Positions 27,698 to 36,048 are shown, counted from the stretch's first letter. The stretch: 64,000 nucleotides of DNA from Microvirga sesbaniae (GCF_025460805.1 NZ_JAMXFJ010000004.1:271633-335632); one strand, 5' to 3'. The notes: generated by a model not told the origin, from the letters alone. Made by a program: numbers and translations.

Positions 27698-28695
27698 CGG
27701 GAAACCTCCAGTCCGGGTCGAGAGAAACGCCTGAGAACCAGGCCCACGAGAACGACCCCGAGGGCGAGCGCCACGACCTGCATGGCGCCCGAGGGCCAGA
27801 CAAGGGTCATAGCGGCGAGAGCGGCCAGGACAAGGTTGAGGCCGAACACATGGGCGTCGACCGCGAGGACCGGGACGCCGTTGTCGGTGGCCTTCTGATA
27901 GAAATGGCTGCGATGCGCTTCCCAGACCTTCTCGCCCCGGGCGAGGCGGCGCAGCAGGGTGATGGTCGCATCCATCAGGTAGTAGAGCGGCAGCAGGATC
28001 GCGGCCGCGAGCCCGCCGGTTCCGGCGAGTTGCAGCAGCATCCAGCCGACGAGAAGCCCGATCGACAGGGACCCCACATCCCCCAGGAACAGCCTGGCGA
28101 CGGGCCTGTTGAAGGGGGCGAAGCCGACGAGCGCCCCGCACAAGGCCGCGGCGAGGACCGCGATCCACAGCGGCATGATGCCGACGAGGCCCAGGCCCGC
28201 CACGAAGCCCGTGATCGGAACCATCTCGGCCACGGTGATCCAGTCCAGCCCGTCCATGAAATTGACGAGATTGACGAACCACACGCCGCCCACGATGAGG
28301 AGAACCCGCTCCGCAGCCAGGGGAACGGGCTCGGGCAGGAGCCTCGTCCCGAATGCGAGAACGACCGCGGTCACGACGACGAACTGCATGACGAGCCGGA
28401 TCCAGGCCGGCAGCGGCCGGATGTCGTCGGCCGTGCCCAGGACCGCGAAGGCGATCGCCGCGGCCCCGACGACCGACAAGGACGCGACGGGCAGCACGAG
28501 CCAGATCGCCGAGCAGCCTGCAACGGCCAGCGTCGCGGCCAGGACCGCGATCCCTCCTCCTTGCGGCGTCGGCGTCTTGTGGCTCGAGCGCGCATTCGGT
28601 CGCGCCAGGGCGTAGCGGACGAGCAGGGGCTTCAGGACGAGGATGAGAAGGGCCGAGAGAAGCGCCGACGAGAGCAGAGCGAATACGACGATCAT
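27694..28695 (-). CDS. WecA/WbpL/WreU-type polyprenyl-phosphate sugar-1-phosphate transferase
   Basis: 333 residues, about ten membrane helices. Diagnostic motifs are PTPQGGGIA (42-50), D90-D91, VNLVNFMDGLDWI (141-153), RLFLGDVGS (about 205) and the C-terminal HRSHFYQKA. Such enzymes start O-antigen or capsule repeat units by moving a sugar-1-phosphate onto undecaprenyl phosphate. With the dehydratase and reductase around it, the likely sugar is QuiNAc (inference). It lies 1 nt after the UDP-glucuronate epimerase gene and overlaps the reductase by 4 nt. Confidence 0.93.
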   Translation of the reverse strand: MIVVFALLSSALLSALLILVLKPLLVRYALARPNARSSHKTPTPQGGGIAVLAATLAVAGCSAIWLVLPVASLSVVGAAAIAFAVLGTADDIRPLPAWIRLVMQFVVVTAVVLAFGTRLLPEPVPLAAERVLLIVGGVWFVNLVNFMDGLDWITVAEMVPITGFVAGLGLVGIMPLWIAVLAAALCGALVGFAPFNRPVARLFLGDVGSLSIGLLVGWMLLQLAGTGGLAAAILLPLYYLMDATITLLRRLARGEKVWEAHRSHFYQKATDNGVPVLAVDAHVFGLNLVLAALAAMTLVWPSGAMQVVALALGVVLVGLVLRRFSRPGLEVSR

Positions 28696-28696
28696 C

Positions 28697-29704
28697 TCAG
28701 GCCTTGTGATAGTCCCGGTACCATCCGACGAAGCGCCTGATGCCCTCCTTCAGGGACGTCGAGGGCGCGAAGCCCACGTCGCGGCGCAGGTCCGTCACGT
28801 CGGCGCGGGTCTCCAGCACGTCGCCCGGCGGCAGCGGCACGTCGACCCGGTTCGCCTTCCTGCCCAGGGCCTCCTCGATCAGGGCCACGAGATCGTTCAC
28901 CTCTTCGGGATTGTCGTTGCCGATGTTGTAGATCCGGTGCGGGGCCGGGCTGATGGCCGGGTCGGGACGCTCGGCGTTCCAGGCCGGATCGGGCGCGGGG
29001 ACCCGGTCCACCAGTCGGACGACCCCTTCCACGATGTCGTCCACGTAGGTGAAGTCGCGCCAGACCTTGCCGGCATTCGCGACCTCGATCCCGCGGCCCT
29101 CGGCGATGGCGTGGGTGAACTTGTAGACCGCCATGTCGGGCCGGCCCCAGGGTCCGTAGACCGTGAAGAAGCGCAGGCCCGTCGCGGGCAGGCCGAACAG
29201 GGACGCATAGGAATGCGCCATCATCTCGTTCGCCTTCTTGGTGGCCGCGTAGAGGCTGATCGGATGGTCGGTGCCGTCGTGCTCGGAGAAGGGCAGCTTG
29301 CGGTTCGCCCCGTAGACCGAGCTCGACGACGCATAGACGAGGTGCTGGATCCCGCCATGCCGGCAGGCTTCCAGCATGTTCATGAAGCCCATCAGGTTCG
29401 ACGCGGCATAGGGCTGGGGATCGACGAAGCGCACCCCGGGCTGCGCTGCGAGGTGGATCACTTTCTCGAAGCGGTGATGCTGAAACAGATCGCGGGTCGC
29501 CTGCACGTCGGACAGGTCCAGGCGCTCGCCCAGGAAGGTGTTGTGCGGCGTCAGCTTTCCGAAGCGTGCCTCCTTCAGGCCCACGTCGTAATAGGGCGTG
29601 AAGCTGTCGACGCCGACCACCTGATGGCCATCGGCCAGAAGCCGCTGCACCACGTGAAAACCGATGAAGCCGGCCGCACCGGTGACGAGGATGGGAGCTG
29701 ACAT
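28697..29704 (-). CDS. UDP-glucuronate 4-epimerase family protein
   Basis: 335 residues, SDR epimerase. Shows GAAGFIGFHVVQRLL, VIHLAAQPGVR, SSSSVYGANRKLPFSE, the catalytic YAATKKANE and RFFTVYGPWGRPDMA, the set typical of UDP-GlcA to UDP-GalA epimerases. It opens the minus-strand sugar operon (epimerase, GT4, reductase). ATG 29704 begins the standard Rossmann strand. Product: UDP-galacturonate for LPS or exopolysaccharide, if the family assignment holds. Confidence 0.92.
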   Translation of the reverse strand: MSAPILVTGAAGFIGFHVVQRLLADGHQVVGVDSFTPYYDVGLKEARFGKLTPHNTFLGERLDLSDVQATRDLFQHHRFEKVIHLAAQPGVRFVDPQPYAASNLMGFMNMLEACRHGGIQHLVYASSSSVYGANRKLPFSEHDGTDHPISLYAATKKANEMMAHSYASLFGLPATGLRFFTVYGPWGRPDMAVYKFTHAIAEGRGIEVANAGKVWRDFTYVDDIVEGVVRLVDRVPAPDPAWNAERPDPAISPAPHRIYNIGNDNPEEVNDLVALIEEALGRKANRVDVPLPPGDVLETRADVTDLRRDVGFAPSTSLKEGIRRFVGWYRDYHKA

Positions 29705-29740
29705 GAAAGGCCTGTCTGATGAACGGGCAGGCACCTTAGC

Positions 29741-29936
29741 GCATCGTGCGGAAAAGTGGACCCGGTTTTCACTAGCGTGGCCCTGCAGGTCACTGACGTG
29801 GCCCTTCGGGTCCGCCTGTTCCGATGCGCCGGTCAAGAGAGGGAGCCTCGGACCCAAAAGTGGTGTCCACTTTTCACTGGCGTGGCCCTTCGGGTCGCTG
29901 ACGCGGCCCTCTGGGTCACGTCCGAGGCTCTAGACG
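29741..29936. repeat. dispersed intergenic repeat, family A (long copy)
   Basis: Begins GCATCGTGCGGAAAAGTGGA; contains an added near-duplicate block (GGTTTTCACTAGCGTGGCCCT ... TTTTCACTGGCGTGGCCCTT) and the inverted CAAAAGTGG...CCACTTTT pair, ending at GAGGCTCTAGAC. At about 195 nt it is the longest copy in the window. Confidence 0.8.
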
Positions 29937-30045
29937 ATTTTTGCGCAAAGGGGAGACCCGTTCACACCCGATGCCCCGTCCTGGCCGCCGCATCGTCGGA
30001 GGCTGCCGTGCTGCATCATAGCCATGACGGGGATGACACCCTCCG

Positions 30046-30141
30046 CACGTCATGGCCGGGCCTGTCCCGGCCATCCCGGTTCGGAGGAGCGCGGCGCTTC
30101 AACCCATCGGGATCACCGGCACGAGGCCGGTGATGACGTGG
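30046..30141. repeat. REP-like repeat, family B (full unit)
   Basis: CACGTCATGGCCGGGCCTGT...CCCGGCCATCCCG at one end and GGGATCACCGGCACGAGGCC...GGTGATGACGTGG at the other, as in the 22372 copy. Confidence 0.85.
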
Positions 30142-30182
30142 CGGGGGGCCATCGCAGTGGCACGATCCGTCTCACGAGCCAT

Positions 30183-30230
30183 CCCAAGATCCTTCCCAAG
30201 ATCCTTCCCAAGATCCTTCCCAAGATTCTT
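30183..30230. repeat. 12-nt tandem repeat, four copies
   Basis: Unit CCCAAGATCCTT repeated at 30183, 30195, 30207 and, with one change, 30219. It lies between two family B repeats. Being a multiple of three, it keeps any frame open, but no gene is supported here. Confidence 0.9.
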
Positions 30231-30244
30231 CCCCCGCCCCTCCC

Positions 30245-30334
30245 CACGTCATGGCCGGCCTCGTGCCGGCCATCCCAATCGGAAACGCGCGGCGCTCCAA
30301 CCTATCGGGATCACCGGGCAAGCCCGGTGATGAC
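30245..30334. repeat. REP-like repeat, family B (full unit)
   Basis: CACGTCATGGCCGGCCTCGT...GCCGGCCATCCC to ACCGGGCAAGCCCGGTGATGACG. It lies about 100 nt from the 30046 copy in the same orientation. Confidence 0.85.
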
Positions 30335-30475
30335 GGGGGGTGGCGCGGGCTGCTCGTCTACAGGGTGTCCCAGGACGACCGGGGCCGCTGGATGGTCGAC
30401 TGGCGCGGGCGCACGCCGGAGCTGATCGGGCGCGGCACCGTCGTGCAGGGCGTGGTCCGGCGGCCTCAGGCGTAA
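30251..30475 (+). CDS. doubtful small ORF beginning inside a repeat
   Basis: 74 codons. The first 28 come from a family B repeat; the rest (GLLVYRVSQDDRGRWMVDWRGR...) has believable codon use and an ordered look, so it may be the remnant or true body of a small gene whose 5' end was replaced by repeat DNA. No ribosome site is seen. Confidence 0.25.
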   Translation: MAGLVPAIPIGNARRSNLSGSPGKPGDDGGWRGLLVYRVSQDDRGRWMVDWRGRTPELIGRGTVVQGVVRRPQA

Positions 30476-30574
30476 GGGTCGTTCGGCGCGCTCATCATCT
30501 GGGCCGGCGCACCGTTCGGGCGTTCGATCCCGCGCGATCATTCTGAGGCGCGGAATCCCTGAGGCGGGGGGTGG

Positions 30575-31486
30575 TCAGCCGCCGCCGGCCTGCGCCAGGG
30601 CGGGTTCGGAGCAGTTCATGTCCATGTTGTCTTCCACGGGCTCGAAGATGAAGGACTGGCGCTCGCGGGCCATGAAGGCCGTCGGCATGACGGCCTGCAT
30701 CTCGACTTCGGCGGCTTTCAGGAAGCCGTCGTCGTGGCCGGGATAGAGATGGAAGATCGCCAGGGATTTCACGCCGGCGCTCTGTGCGAGCTCCACGCCC
30801 TTCTGCCACGTGGAATGGCCCCAGCCGCGGCAATAGGAATACTCGGCGTCGGAGAACATGCCGTCGAAGATCATCAGGTCGGCGTCGCGCACGAAATGCC
30901 GGAGGCCTGGGTCGGGCCAGACGTCGCTGTGCTCCACGTCGCTGATGTAGCAGACGCTGCGGCCCCGATGGCTGATGCGAAAGCCCGTGGCGCCGCCGGG
31001 ATGGTTGAGCAGGTGGGTCTCGATCCGCGCGCCGTCGTCCAGGGTGAGGGGCTCGCCCGCTTTGAAGCCGTGGTGTTCGAAGCGGGCCGGAAGCTGGCCG
31101 AGGCGGACGGGAAACAGCGGCGGGGCGAAGATCCGGTTCAGAGGCTCCATGGCGCTCTCGCCCTCGAGATTGCCGCAATAGGTGCGGATCACCCGCTCCT
31201 TGGCGAGAAGAGCGGGCTTGAAGAAGGGCAGGCCGCTGATGTGATCGAGATGGAGGTGGCTGAGAAGGATGTCGATCTTGTCCGGGGCGGAGGGGCCGAG
31301 TTCGCTGCCGAAGGCGGACAGACCGGTTCCCGCATCGAGGATGAACAGGCGCTCGCCGCAGCGGACCTCGATACAGGGGGTGTGCGAACCGAACTCGACG
31401 AATTGCGGACCGGAGGCGCAGGTGGAGCCGCGTATGCCCCAGAACCGGACCCGCAACGCGTCAGAGGATGCAACACGCCTTATCAT
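30575..31486 (-). CDS. MBL-fold metallo-hydrolase
   Basis: 303 residues of the metallo-beta-lactamase fold. The zinc motif is HLHLDH (H77, H79, D81, H82), with later ligands in LLNHPGG, ISDVEH and a final IFHLYPGHDD, plus an N-terminal RFWGIRGSTCASGP typical of the phosphodiesterase-like subgroup. Likely a cytoplasmic phosphodiesterase or related hydrolase. It follows the degenerate ABC gene by 97 nt on the same strand; a perfect palindrome lies between them. No strong ribosome site at ATG 31486, so the start may be a few codons off. Confidence 0.88.
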   Translation of the reverse strand: MIRRVASSDALRVRFWGIRGSTCASGPQFVEFGSHTPCIEVRCGERLFILDAGTGLSAFGSELGPSAPDKIDILLSHLHLDHISGLPFFKPALLAKERVIRTYCGNLEGESAMEPLNRIFAPPLFPVRLGQLPARFEHHGFKAGEPLTLDDGARIETHLLNHPGGATGFRISHRGRSVCYISDVEHSDVWPDPGLRHFVRDADLMIFDGMFSDAEYSYCRGWGHSTWQKGVELAQSAGVKSLAIFHLYPGHDDGFLKAAEVEMQAVMPTAFMARERQSFIFEPVEDNMDMNCSEPALAQAGGG

Positions 31487-31518
31487 TTCAGGATCATGGC
31501 CAATCGAAAACCCTGCTT

Positions 31519-31536
31519 ATGTGCGCTGGCGCACAT
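31519..31536. promoter_or_regulatory. 8-bp inverted repeat upstream of the MBL gene
   Basis: ATGTGCGC, TG, GCGCACAT: perfect arms with a 2-nt centre, 33 nt before the MBL start codon. No T-run follows, so an operator is more likely than a terminator. Confidence 0.5.
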
Positions 31537-31583
31537 CGATAAGCTGCCCACGAGCGGGTCGGCAGGTCAAGGTAAATATTGTA

Positions 31584-34130
31584 TCACGCACTCAGCGCCT
31601 CCAGGGATCTGGTGCGGCGATCCATGACCGGCTCGCCCCGCTCGAAATGGATAACCGCGTCGAAGGGCGGTTGATCCATGGCCGGCGAGATCGCCGGCGT
31701 CACGAGGATCAGCCCCCGTCCCACGAGGGCGCGGCGCAGGGACGCGACGAGCCGGTCGGCGGCCGGTCCCGGCAGACCGTCGAGCGCCCGCTGCACCACC
31801 AGGATGCTCGGGCGGCGCACGAGGCCGCGCACGAGGTCGATGGCGGCCGCCTCGCTCAGGGTGAGATCGTCGCCCTGCGGGTCGATCGGCGTGTCGAGCC
31901 CGATGCGCGACACCTCCCCGTCGAGGCCCCTCTGGGTCAGGACGCGGCGCGTGACCTCCTGGACCGACGCGAGCGCGCCGGCCTGATCGGCCGCGATGCG
32001 CCCGAAGAGCAGGTTGTCCTGGATGCTGGCCGCCGCGCAGAACCGCTCCTCGTCGTAGAACTCGATCGCGGATTTCAGGCTCACCGGCAGCATGCGGGCG
32101 AAATCGGCCCGGGCCACGAGGATCTGCGCCTCCAGGCCGGCCTCGAGCAGTCCCAGGCGATGCCGGCTCTCGTTGTAGCGCAGGGCGAGACCGATCAGGC
32201 GCTCCCGGTCCCGGGAGGTCTGGTCGCTGCGCCGCTGCTCGTTCCTCCGGTCGACAAGATCCTGGAAATACGGGCGGTCCGCCGCCGAGAAGAACGAGAA
32301 GCGCTCGAAGAGGGGGGACCCGTCCGGGATGTCGGAGAAGATCTCGATCATGCTCGTGGCGATGGAGAGCCCCATCCGGGCGAGCGGCTTGGTGAGCTCG
32401 TTGGCCTCCAGGATCGCTCGCACGAAGGGGTGGCTCGCCAAGCGATCCTCCTGGAACGAATCCCCGATGGGCTTTCCGAATAGGAGGTTCTCGCCGATCG
32501 TGGCATAGCGGTTGTAGCGGGTGGCGCTGAAGGGGTCGACAAAGCGGTCGAGCTGCTCGGCGGCGAGCGCCGCCTGCACGGCGCGGCGCGCATCCACGAT
32601 GGCGGCGGCGAATGTCGGCTCCCGGTCCGGATCGATGGTTCCGGACAGGCCGCGGGCATGCGTCAGACGGTCCAGGCCGGCCACCGCGATGGCCTCGGAC
32701 AGGCGGTGGTCGAGCTCGCCCGCCGGCGCAGCGGCGCCGTAGAGCAGGTTGTCCTTGAGGCTGCCGTCGATCAGCACGGTGCCGCCCGCGAAGGCGATGC
32801 GCCGGCTGCGCTCCACCGGATCGGCGGCGGACAGGTCGATGCCGCCATAGGTCAGGCGGCCCATGGATGGCGGGATCTGGCCGCTCATGAGGGCCGCCAG
32901 GAGCCGCGGGCCCGCATCCCCGTCGCCCACCAGGGCCACATGGGACGGGAAGGCGAGGTTCAGGTTGACCGAGGTCACCCGCGCCCCGCTCGCCGGGTCA
33001 TAGGCCGAGACGCCCTGGGCCACGAGGGCGCCGCTGTCGGGGAGGCCGGCCTTGCCCTTCAGGGCGGCGCGCAGCTTCAGCGGCCCGAGCCCCCGACCCA
33101 GATCGATGAGAAGCGCCCTCGCCCTCAAGGCGAGCCGGTGCCACTGGACCACCTCCCGGGTGCCGTAGGCGGCGAGCGCCGCCGCGAGCACGCTGGCCGC
33201 CACCGTCCCGGCCGACACGGGACGACCCTGCGAGAACCAGGCTCCCAGGGTCAGGACCGACAGGGGGGCGATCATGAGCACGGCCGCGGAGCCCGCCTCC
33301 GCGAGGGCGAGGCGGTATTCCCGCTTCATCACCGGCCGATGGCTCGCGACCAGCGCCTCCCGCACCCGGTTGCGCTCGTAGGGGGCCGTGCCGTGCGCCC
33401 GCAGGGCCGGAATGCGGTGCTCCAGCTCCGCGAACACGCCCTCGGCCTCATCGCCCTCCTGGTGCCGGGCGGCGGTGGCGTCGAAGCGCAGGAGGGAGCG
33501 GCGGGCGCTCACCACCGCGCCCAGGACCAACACCAGCGCCAGGGCGGCCCCGAGACGCCAATCCATGACGAACACGTACGCGCAGGCGAGCCCGATCATC
33601 CCGCCGAGCTTCACCGGCATGAGCAGGCTGGATCCCAGCACGCCGCTCTCCCGCGCGAGGCCCCGGCCGGCGAGGGCCGTCACCACGGCGATCTCGTCGT
33701 GGGAGGCCGTGGGCACCTTCAGGATGACGTCGAGGGCGGCCGATTGGGTCCTGGTCAGCATCCTGAGCCCGATGCCGACCACCAGCCATTCGAGCCCGAC
33801 CAGGATCAGGCCGAGGAGAAGGGGGATCATCAGGATCCCGACGATCGACGCCAGGGCGAAGGCTTCGGGGCTCAGCACGACGCCCGGGACCAGCACGATC
33901 GGCTCGGGCCAGAGGGCCGCCGGCGGACTCAGGGCGATCCGCAGGAAGGTGGCCGGCGCATGCCAGCCGCCCGATCCCCCGGTGGCCCGGTCCACGACGA
34001 GGCGCACGAGATCGAAGCCGAGAAGGATCAGAAGGCCGGCCAGAGCCAGAAGGCTCAATCCGACGAGATGGCGACCAGGAGATGTTTTCCACGCCAGGCG
34101 CAGCGGGTCGCGCTCCACGACAAGTCCCAA
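31584..34130 (-). CDS. degenerate ABC-type transporter-like protein
   Basis: 848 residues from a TTG at 34130 preceded by GGAG. About six membrane helices fill residues 15-330; the rest aligns to an ABC ATPase domain interrupted by a 300-residue insert with two further NLLFG segments (ATIGENLLFG, SIQDNLLFG) besides the first (SLKDNLLYG). All ATPase motifs are lost: Walker A reads VGDGDAGPR without Lys, the Q-loop Gln is Gly (FAGGTVL), the signature is LTLSEAAA, Walker B ends VVQRALDGL without Asp-Glu, and the switch His is Pro (LVTPAIS). Large alphaproteobacterial ABC proteins with this insert exist, but usually keep Walker A. The frame is intact, so it is not a plain pseudogene. Confidence 0.85.
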   Translation of the reverse strand: MGLVVERDPLRLAWKTSPGRHLVGLSLLALAGLLILLGFDLVRLVVDRATGGSGGWHAPATFLRIALSPPAALWPEPIVLVPGVVLSPEAFALASIVGILMIPLLLGLILVGLEWLVVGIGLRMLTRTQSAALDVILKVPTASHDEIAVVTALAGRGLARESGVLGSSLLMPVKLGGMIGLACAYVFVMDWRLGAALALVLVLGAVVSARRSLLRFDATAARHQEGDEAEGVFAELEHRIPALRAHGTAPYERNRVREALVASHRPVMKREYRLALAEAGSAAVLMIAPLSVLTLGAWFSQGRPVSAGTVAASVLAAALAAYGTREVVQWHRLALRARALLIDLGRGLGPLKLRAALKGKAGLPDSGALVAQGVSAYDPASGARVTSVNLNLAFPSHVALVGDGDAGPRLLAALMSGQIPPSMGRLTYGGIDLSAADPVERSRRIAFAGGTVLIDGSLKDNLLYGAAAPAGELDHRLSEAIAVAGLDRLTHARGLSGTIDPDREPTFAAAIVDARRAVQAALAAEQLDRFVDPFSATRYNRYATIGENLLFGKPIGDSFQEDRLASHPFVRAILEANELTKPLARMGLSIATSMIEIFSDIPDGSPLFERFSFFSAADRPYFQDLVDRRNEQRRSDQTSRDRERLIGLALRYNESRHRLGLLEAGLEAQILVARADFARMLPVSLKSAIEFYDEERFCAAASIQDNLLFGRIAADQAGALASVQEVTRRVLTQRGLDGEVSRIGLDTPIDPQGDDLTLSEAAAIDLVRGLVRRPSILVVQRALDGLPGPAADRLVASLRRALVGRGLILVTPAISPAMDQPPFDAVIHFERGEPVMDRRTRSLEALSA

Positions 34131-34379
34131 GGACAACTCCAACAGGCGATCAGTTTCGGTGACGGTGGGAGACCCTAGAGCATTTTCTCGGCGAATGGGA
34201 TCTGCCTCGTGGTCAAAAAGTGCGCTCCGGCACAAAACGGCCGGATGCCCGGCCGGGGCCGGTCCCGTGCCGGCCGTCGCTCCGCTCAAACTCTGCCGCC
34301 ACGACCCCTCGCCGCGCCGCGCTTCCACGCTATGTCACCTCCCTTGCTCCTCTGCCTTGCTGCCTTTCACGGAGGATCG
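34131..34379. other. divergent upstream region with repeat fragments
   Basis: Between the degenerate ABC gene and the TPR gene. Contains a CTAGAGCATTTTCTCGG element (from 34175), a signature often seen in intergenic repeats of these bacteria, and a GGCCGGGGCCGGTCCCGTGCC family B fragment near 34250. Confidence 0.4.
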
Positions 34380-34946
34380 GTGAGCCTGTCCATGACGTCC
34401 CTCCTGCCGCTCGATCCGGTGTTCCAGCTCGTTCTCGAGGTGCCGACCCGCACCCCGAGCCCGGACCTGCCGCGCCGCCTGACGGGGCTGTTCAAGGAGC
34501 TGGCCCTGGCGGAGCCGGACCGTCCGGTCGAGGACATCGAGGATCAGATCTGGGCCCTGTGGGGATCCCACGAGGACCGGCTCGCCGAGGAGACCCTGAT
34601 GGCCGCCATCGAGGCCATGGGGTCGGGATCGCTCAAGACCGCCCGGCCCCTGCTCGATCATCTGGTCGCCCGGCATCCGGGCTGGGCGGAGGCCTGGAAC
34701 AAGCGGGCGACGCTCGCCTCCATCGAGAAGCGCGACGCGGACAGCCTGCTCGACATCGCCCAGACCCTGCGGCTCGAGCCGCGCCACTTCGGGGCCATCG
34801 CGGGCTTCGGCAACATCTGCCTGCGCAACGGCCATCTCAACGAGGCCCGGGCGGCGTTCCAGATCGCGCTTGCCATCAACCCGCACATGGACGACCTGCG
34901 CGACATGCTCGAGAACCTGTCGCCGCATCACCTGATGCTGCACTAG
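34380..34946 (+). CDS. TPR repeat protein
   Basis: 188 residues. Two to three tetratricopeptide repeats in the C-terminal half (SLKTARPLLDHLVARHPGWA, SLLDIAQTLRLEPRHFGA, HLNEARAAFQIALAINPHMD) suggest a protein-interaction scaffold. The GTG at 34380 is preferred because GGAGG lies 4 nt upstream; an earlier ATG (34332) and a later one (34392) are in frame. No signal peptide. It is divergent from the degenerate ABC gene and may share control with it. Confidence 0.8.
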   Translation: MSLSMTSLLPLDPVFQLVLEVPTRTPSPDLPRRLTGLFKELALAEPDRPVEDIEDQIWALWGSHEDRLAEETLMAAIEAMGSGSLKTARPLLDHLVARHPGWAEAWNKRATLASIEKRDADSLLDIAQTLRLEPRHFGAIAGFGNICLRNGHLNEARAAFQIALAINPHMDDLRDMLENLSPHHLMLH

Positions 34947-34960
34947 GATCGGGCCTCACA

Positions 34961-34996
34961 GGATCGGAAGGGCCGGGACAGGCCTGGCCATGACGG
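34961..34996. repeat. REP-like repeat fragment, family B
   Basis: GATCGGAAGGGCCGGGACAGG followed by CCTGGCCATGACGG; one palindromic head of the family B unit at the end of the TPR gene. Confidence 0.55.
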
Positions 34997-35031
34997 AGCG
35001 GGTTGTCGTTCCCGCGATATGGACGCGACCG

Positions 35032-35889
35032 TCACCCCAGTTCGAAGGTCGAGATCCCGTAGATGCGCGGCAGGGGCAGGTCCGGGGTTTCGCCGCGATA
35101 CATCCGGGCCGTCTCGAACACGGCCGAGAGGCCATGGCGCGCGGCGAGCCGGTGGGCGGCCGCGTTCGGCTCGGGCAGGTCGAGGAACACCGCATCGCCC
35201 TTCGCTTCCGATGCGAGCGCCCGGAACAGCAGGTCGGCCTCATGCTCGCCGTCGGCGAACAGGGGGCCGATCTTGAAGCCGCTGCGACAGGCCCGGACGA
35301 CCCCGTAACCCTCGACGCCCCCGTCCCTCACGAGAGCGACGGCCTTGCGGGCCTCCGGCCTGAGCCAGCAGCGCAGGAAGGTGTCGCGCGGTGCCGGAAA
35401 GAACGGTCGGTCGTAGGCGAGAACGGCATCGACGATTTCAGGCTTCACCGGCCGCAGGCCTGCGTCCCGGGTCGCTTCGAGGTGCGGGATGCCCCCGAAA
35501 CGGATGTTGCGATGGGCCAGGGCGAAGCCGGACCGCCGGTAATTGTCCTGCTGGGCCACCACCCCGTCGAGGCCCACAAGGCGGTTCGCGAGACGATCCA
35601 GGCCGGCCTGCCACAGACGGTGGCCGAAGCCCTGGCCGCGTCGGTCGGGCCGGACGATGTACAGACCGAGAAAGCCGAACGCGCCGCCGTAGCGGACCAC
35701 CGAGATGGAGGCGACCGGCTCGGTGCCGAGACTGCCGACCAGGAATCCTCCCGGATCGGCCGCGTGAAAGCATTCCGCGTCCCCGAGGCCGGGGTTCCAG
35801 CCCTCGGCGGCCGCCCAGTCGATCGCCAGGTCCAGGTCCGGGCGCGTCATCACGCGGATCGTCCAGTCGTCGGAAGGTTCGCCTGCCAT
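35032..35889 (-). CDS. GNAT N-acetyltransferase with second C-terminal domain
   Basis: 285 residues. The N-terminal GNAT core (first 140 residues) shows VRPDRRGQGFGHRLWQAG, the acetyl-CoA loop, and a characteristic AECFHAADPGGFLVG. The second half (from about residue 150, FFPAPRDTFLRCWLRPE onward) resembles the Acetyltransf_18 domain often fused to it. Substrate unknown. ATG 35889 follows GAGGCC. It stands alone on the minus strand. Confidence 0.88.
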   Translation of the reverse strand: MAGEPSDDWTIRVMTRPDLDLAIDWAAAEGWNPGLGDAECFHAADPGGFLVGSLGTEPVASISVVRYGGAFGFLGLYIVRPDRRGQGFGHRLWQAGLDRLANRLVGLDGVVAQQDNYRRSGFALAHRNIRFGGIPHLEATRDAGLRPVKPEIVDAVLAYDRPFFPAPRDTFLRCWLRPEARKAVALVRDGGVEGYGVVRACRSGFKIGPLFADGEHEADLLFRALASEAKGDAVFLDLPEPNAAAHRLAARHGLSAVFETARMYRGETPDLPLPRIYGISTFELG

Positions 35890-35953
35890 GGCCGGCCTCG
35901 TGACTCGGGTGAGGGCGCTCGCCGCCAGTCTATCGGAGACGCGCGGCGCCGTT

Positions 35954-35998
35954 GAGTCCCGGGCAAGTGAGTCCCGGGCAAGTGAGTCCCGGACAAGC
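35954..35998. repeat. 15-nt tandem repeat, three copies
   Basis: GAGTCCCGGGCAAGT at 35954 and 35969, and GAGTCCCGGACAAGC at 35984. It lies in the 160-nt gap between the divergent GNAT and MmcB genes, so copy number could alter promoter spacing. Confidence 0.9.
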
Positions 35999-36048
35999 GC
36001 GACAACGGGGCCGTTGCAGGCCGGCCGCGGGGGCGTACCCTGGGCTTC

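Larger units (their letters stand above)
29705..30574. other. repeat-rich intergenic region
   Basis: 870 nt filled with one family A repeat, two family B repeats and a 12-nt tandem repeat (listed separately). The sugar-operon promoter should be at its left edge. Only one doubtful ORF is seen. Confidence 0.6.

Noticed and set aside
28697..29857. Longer UDP-glucuronate epimerase from an upstream start
   Set aside because: The extra 51 residues are encoded by a family A repeat; ATG 29704 matches the Rossmann start.
30183..30230. CRISPR array
   Set aside because: Units are 12 nt and contiguous, without spacers, and no cas gene is present. No other array was seen in the window.
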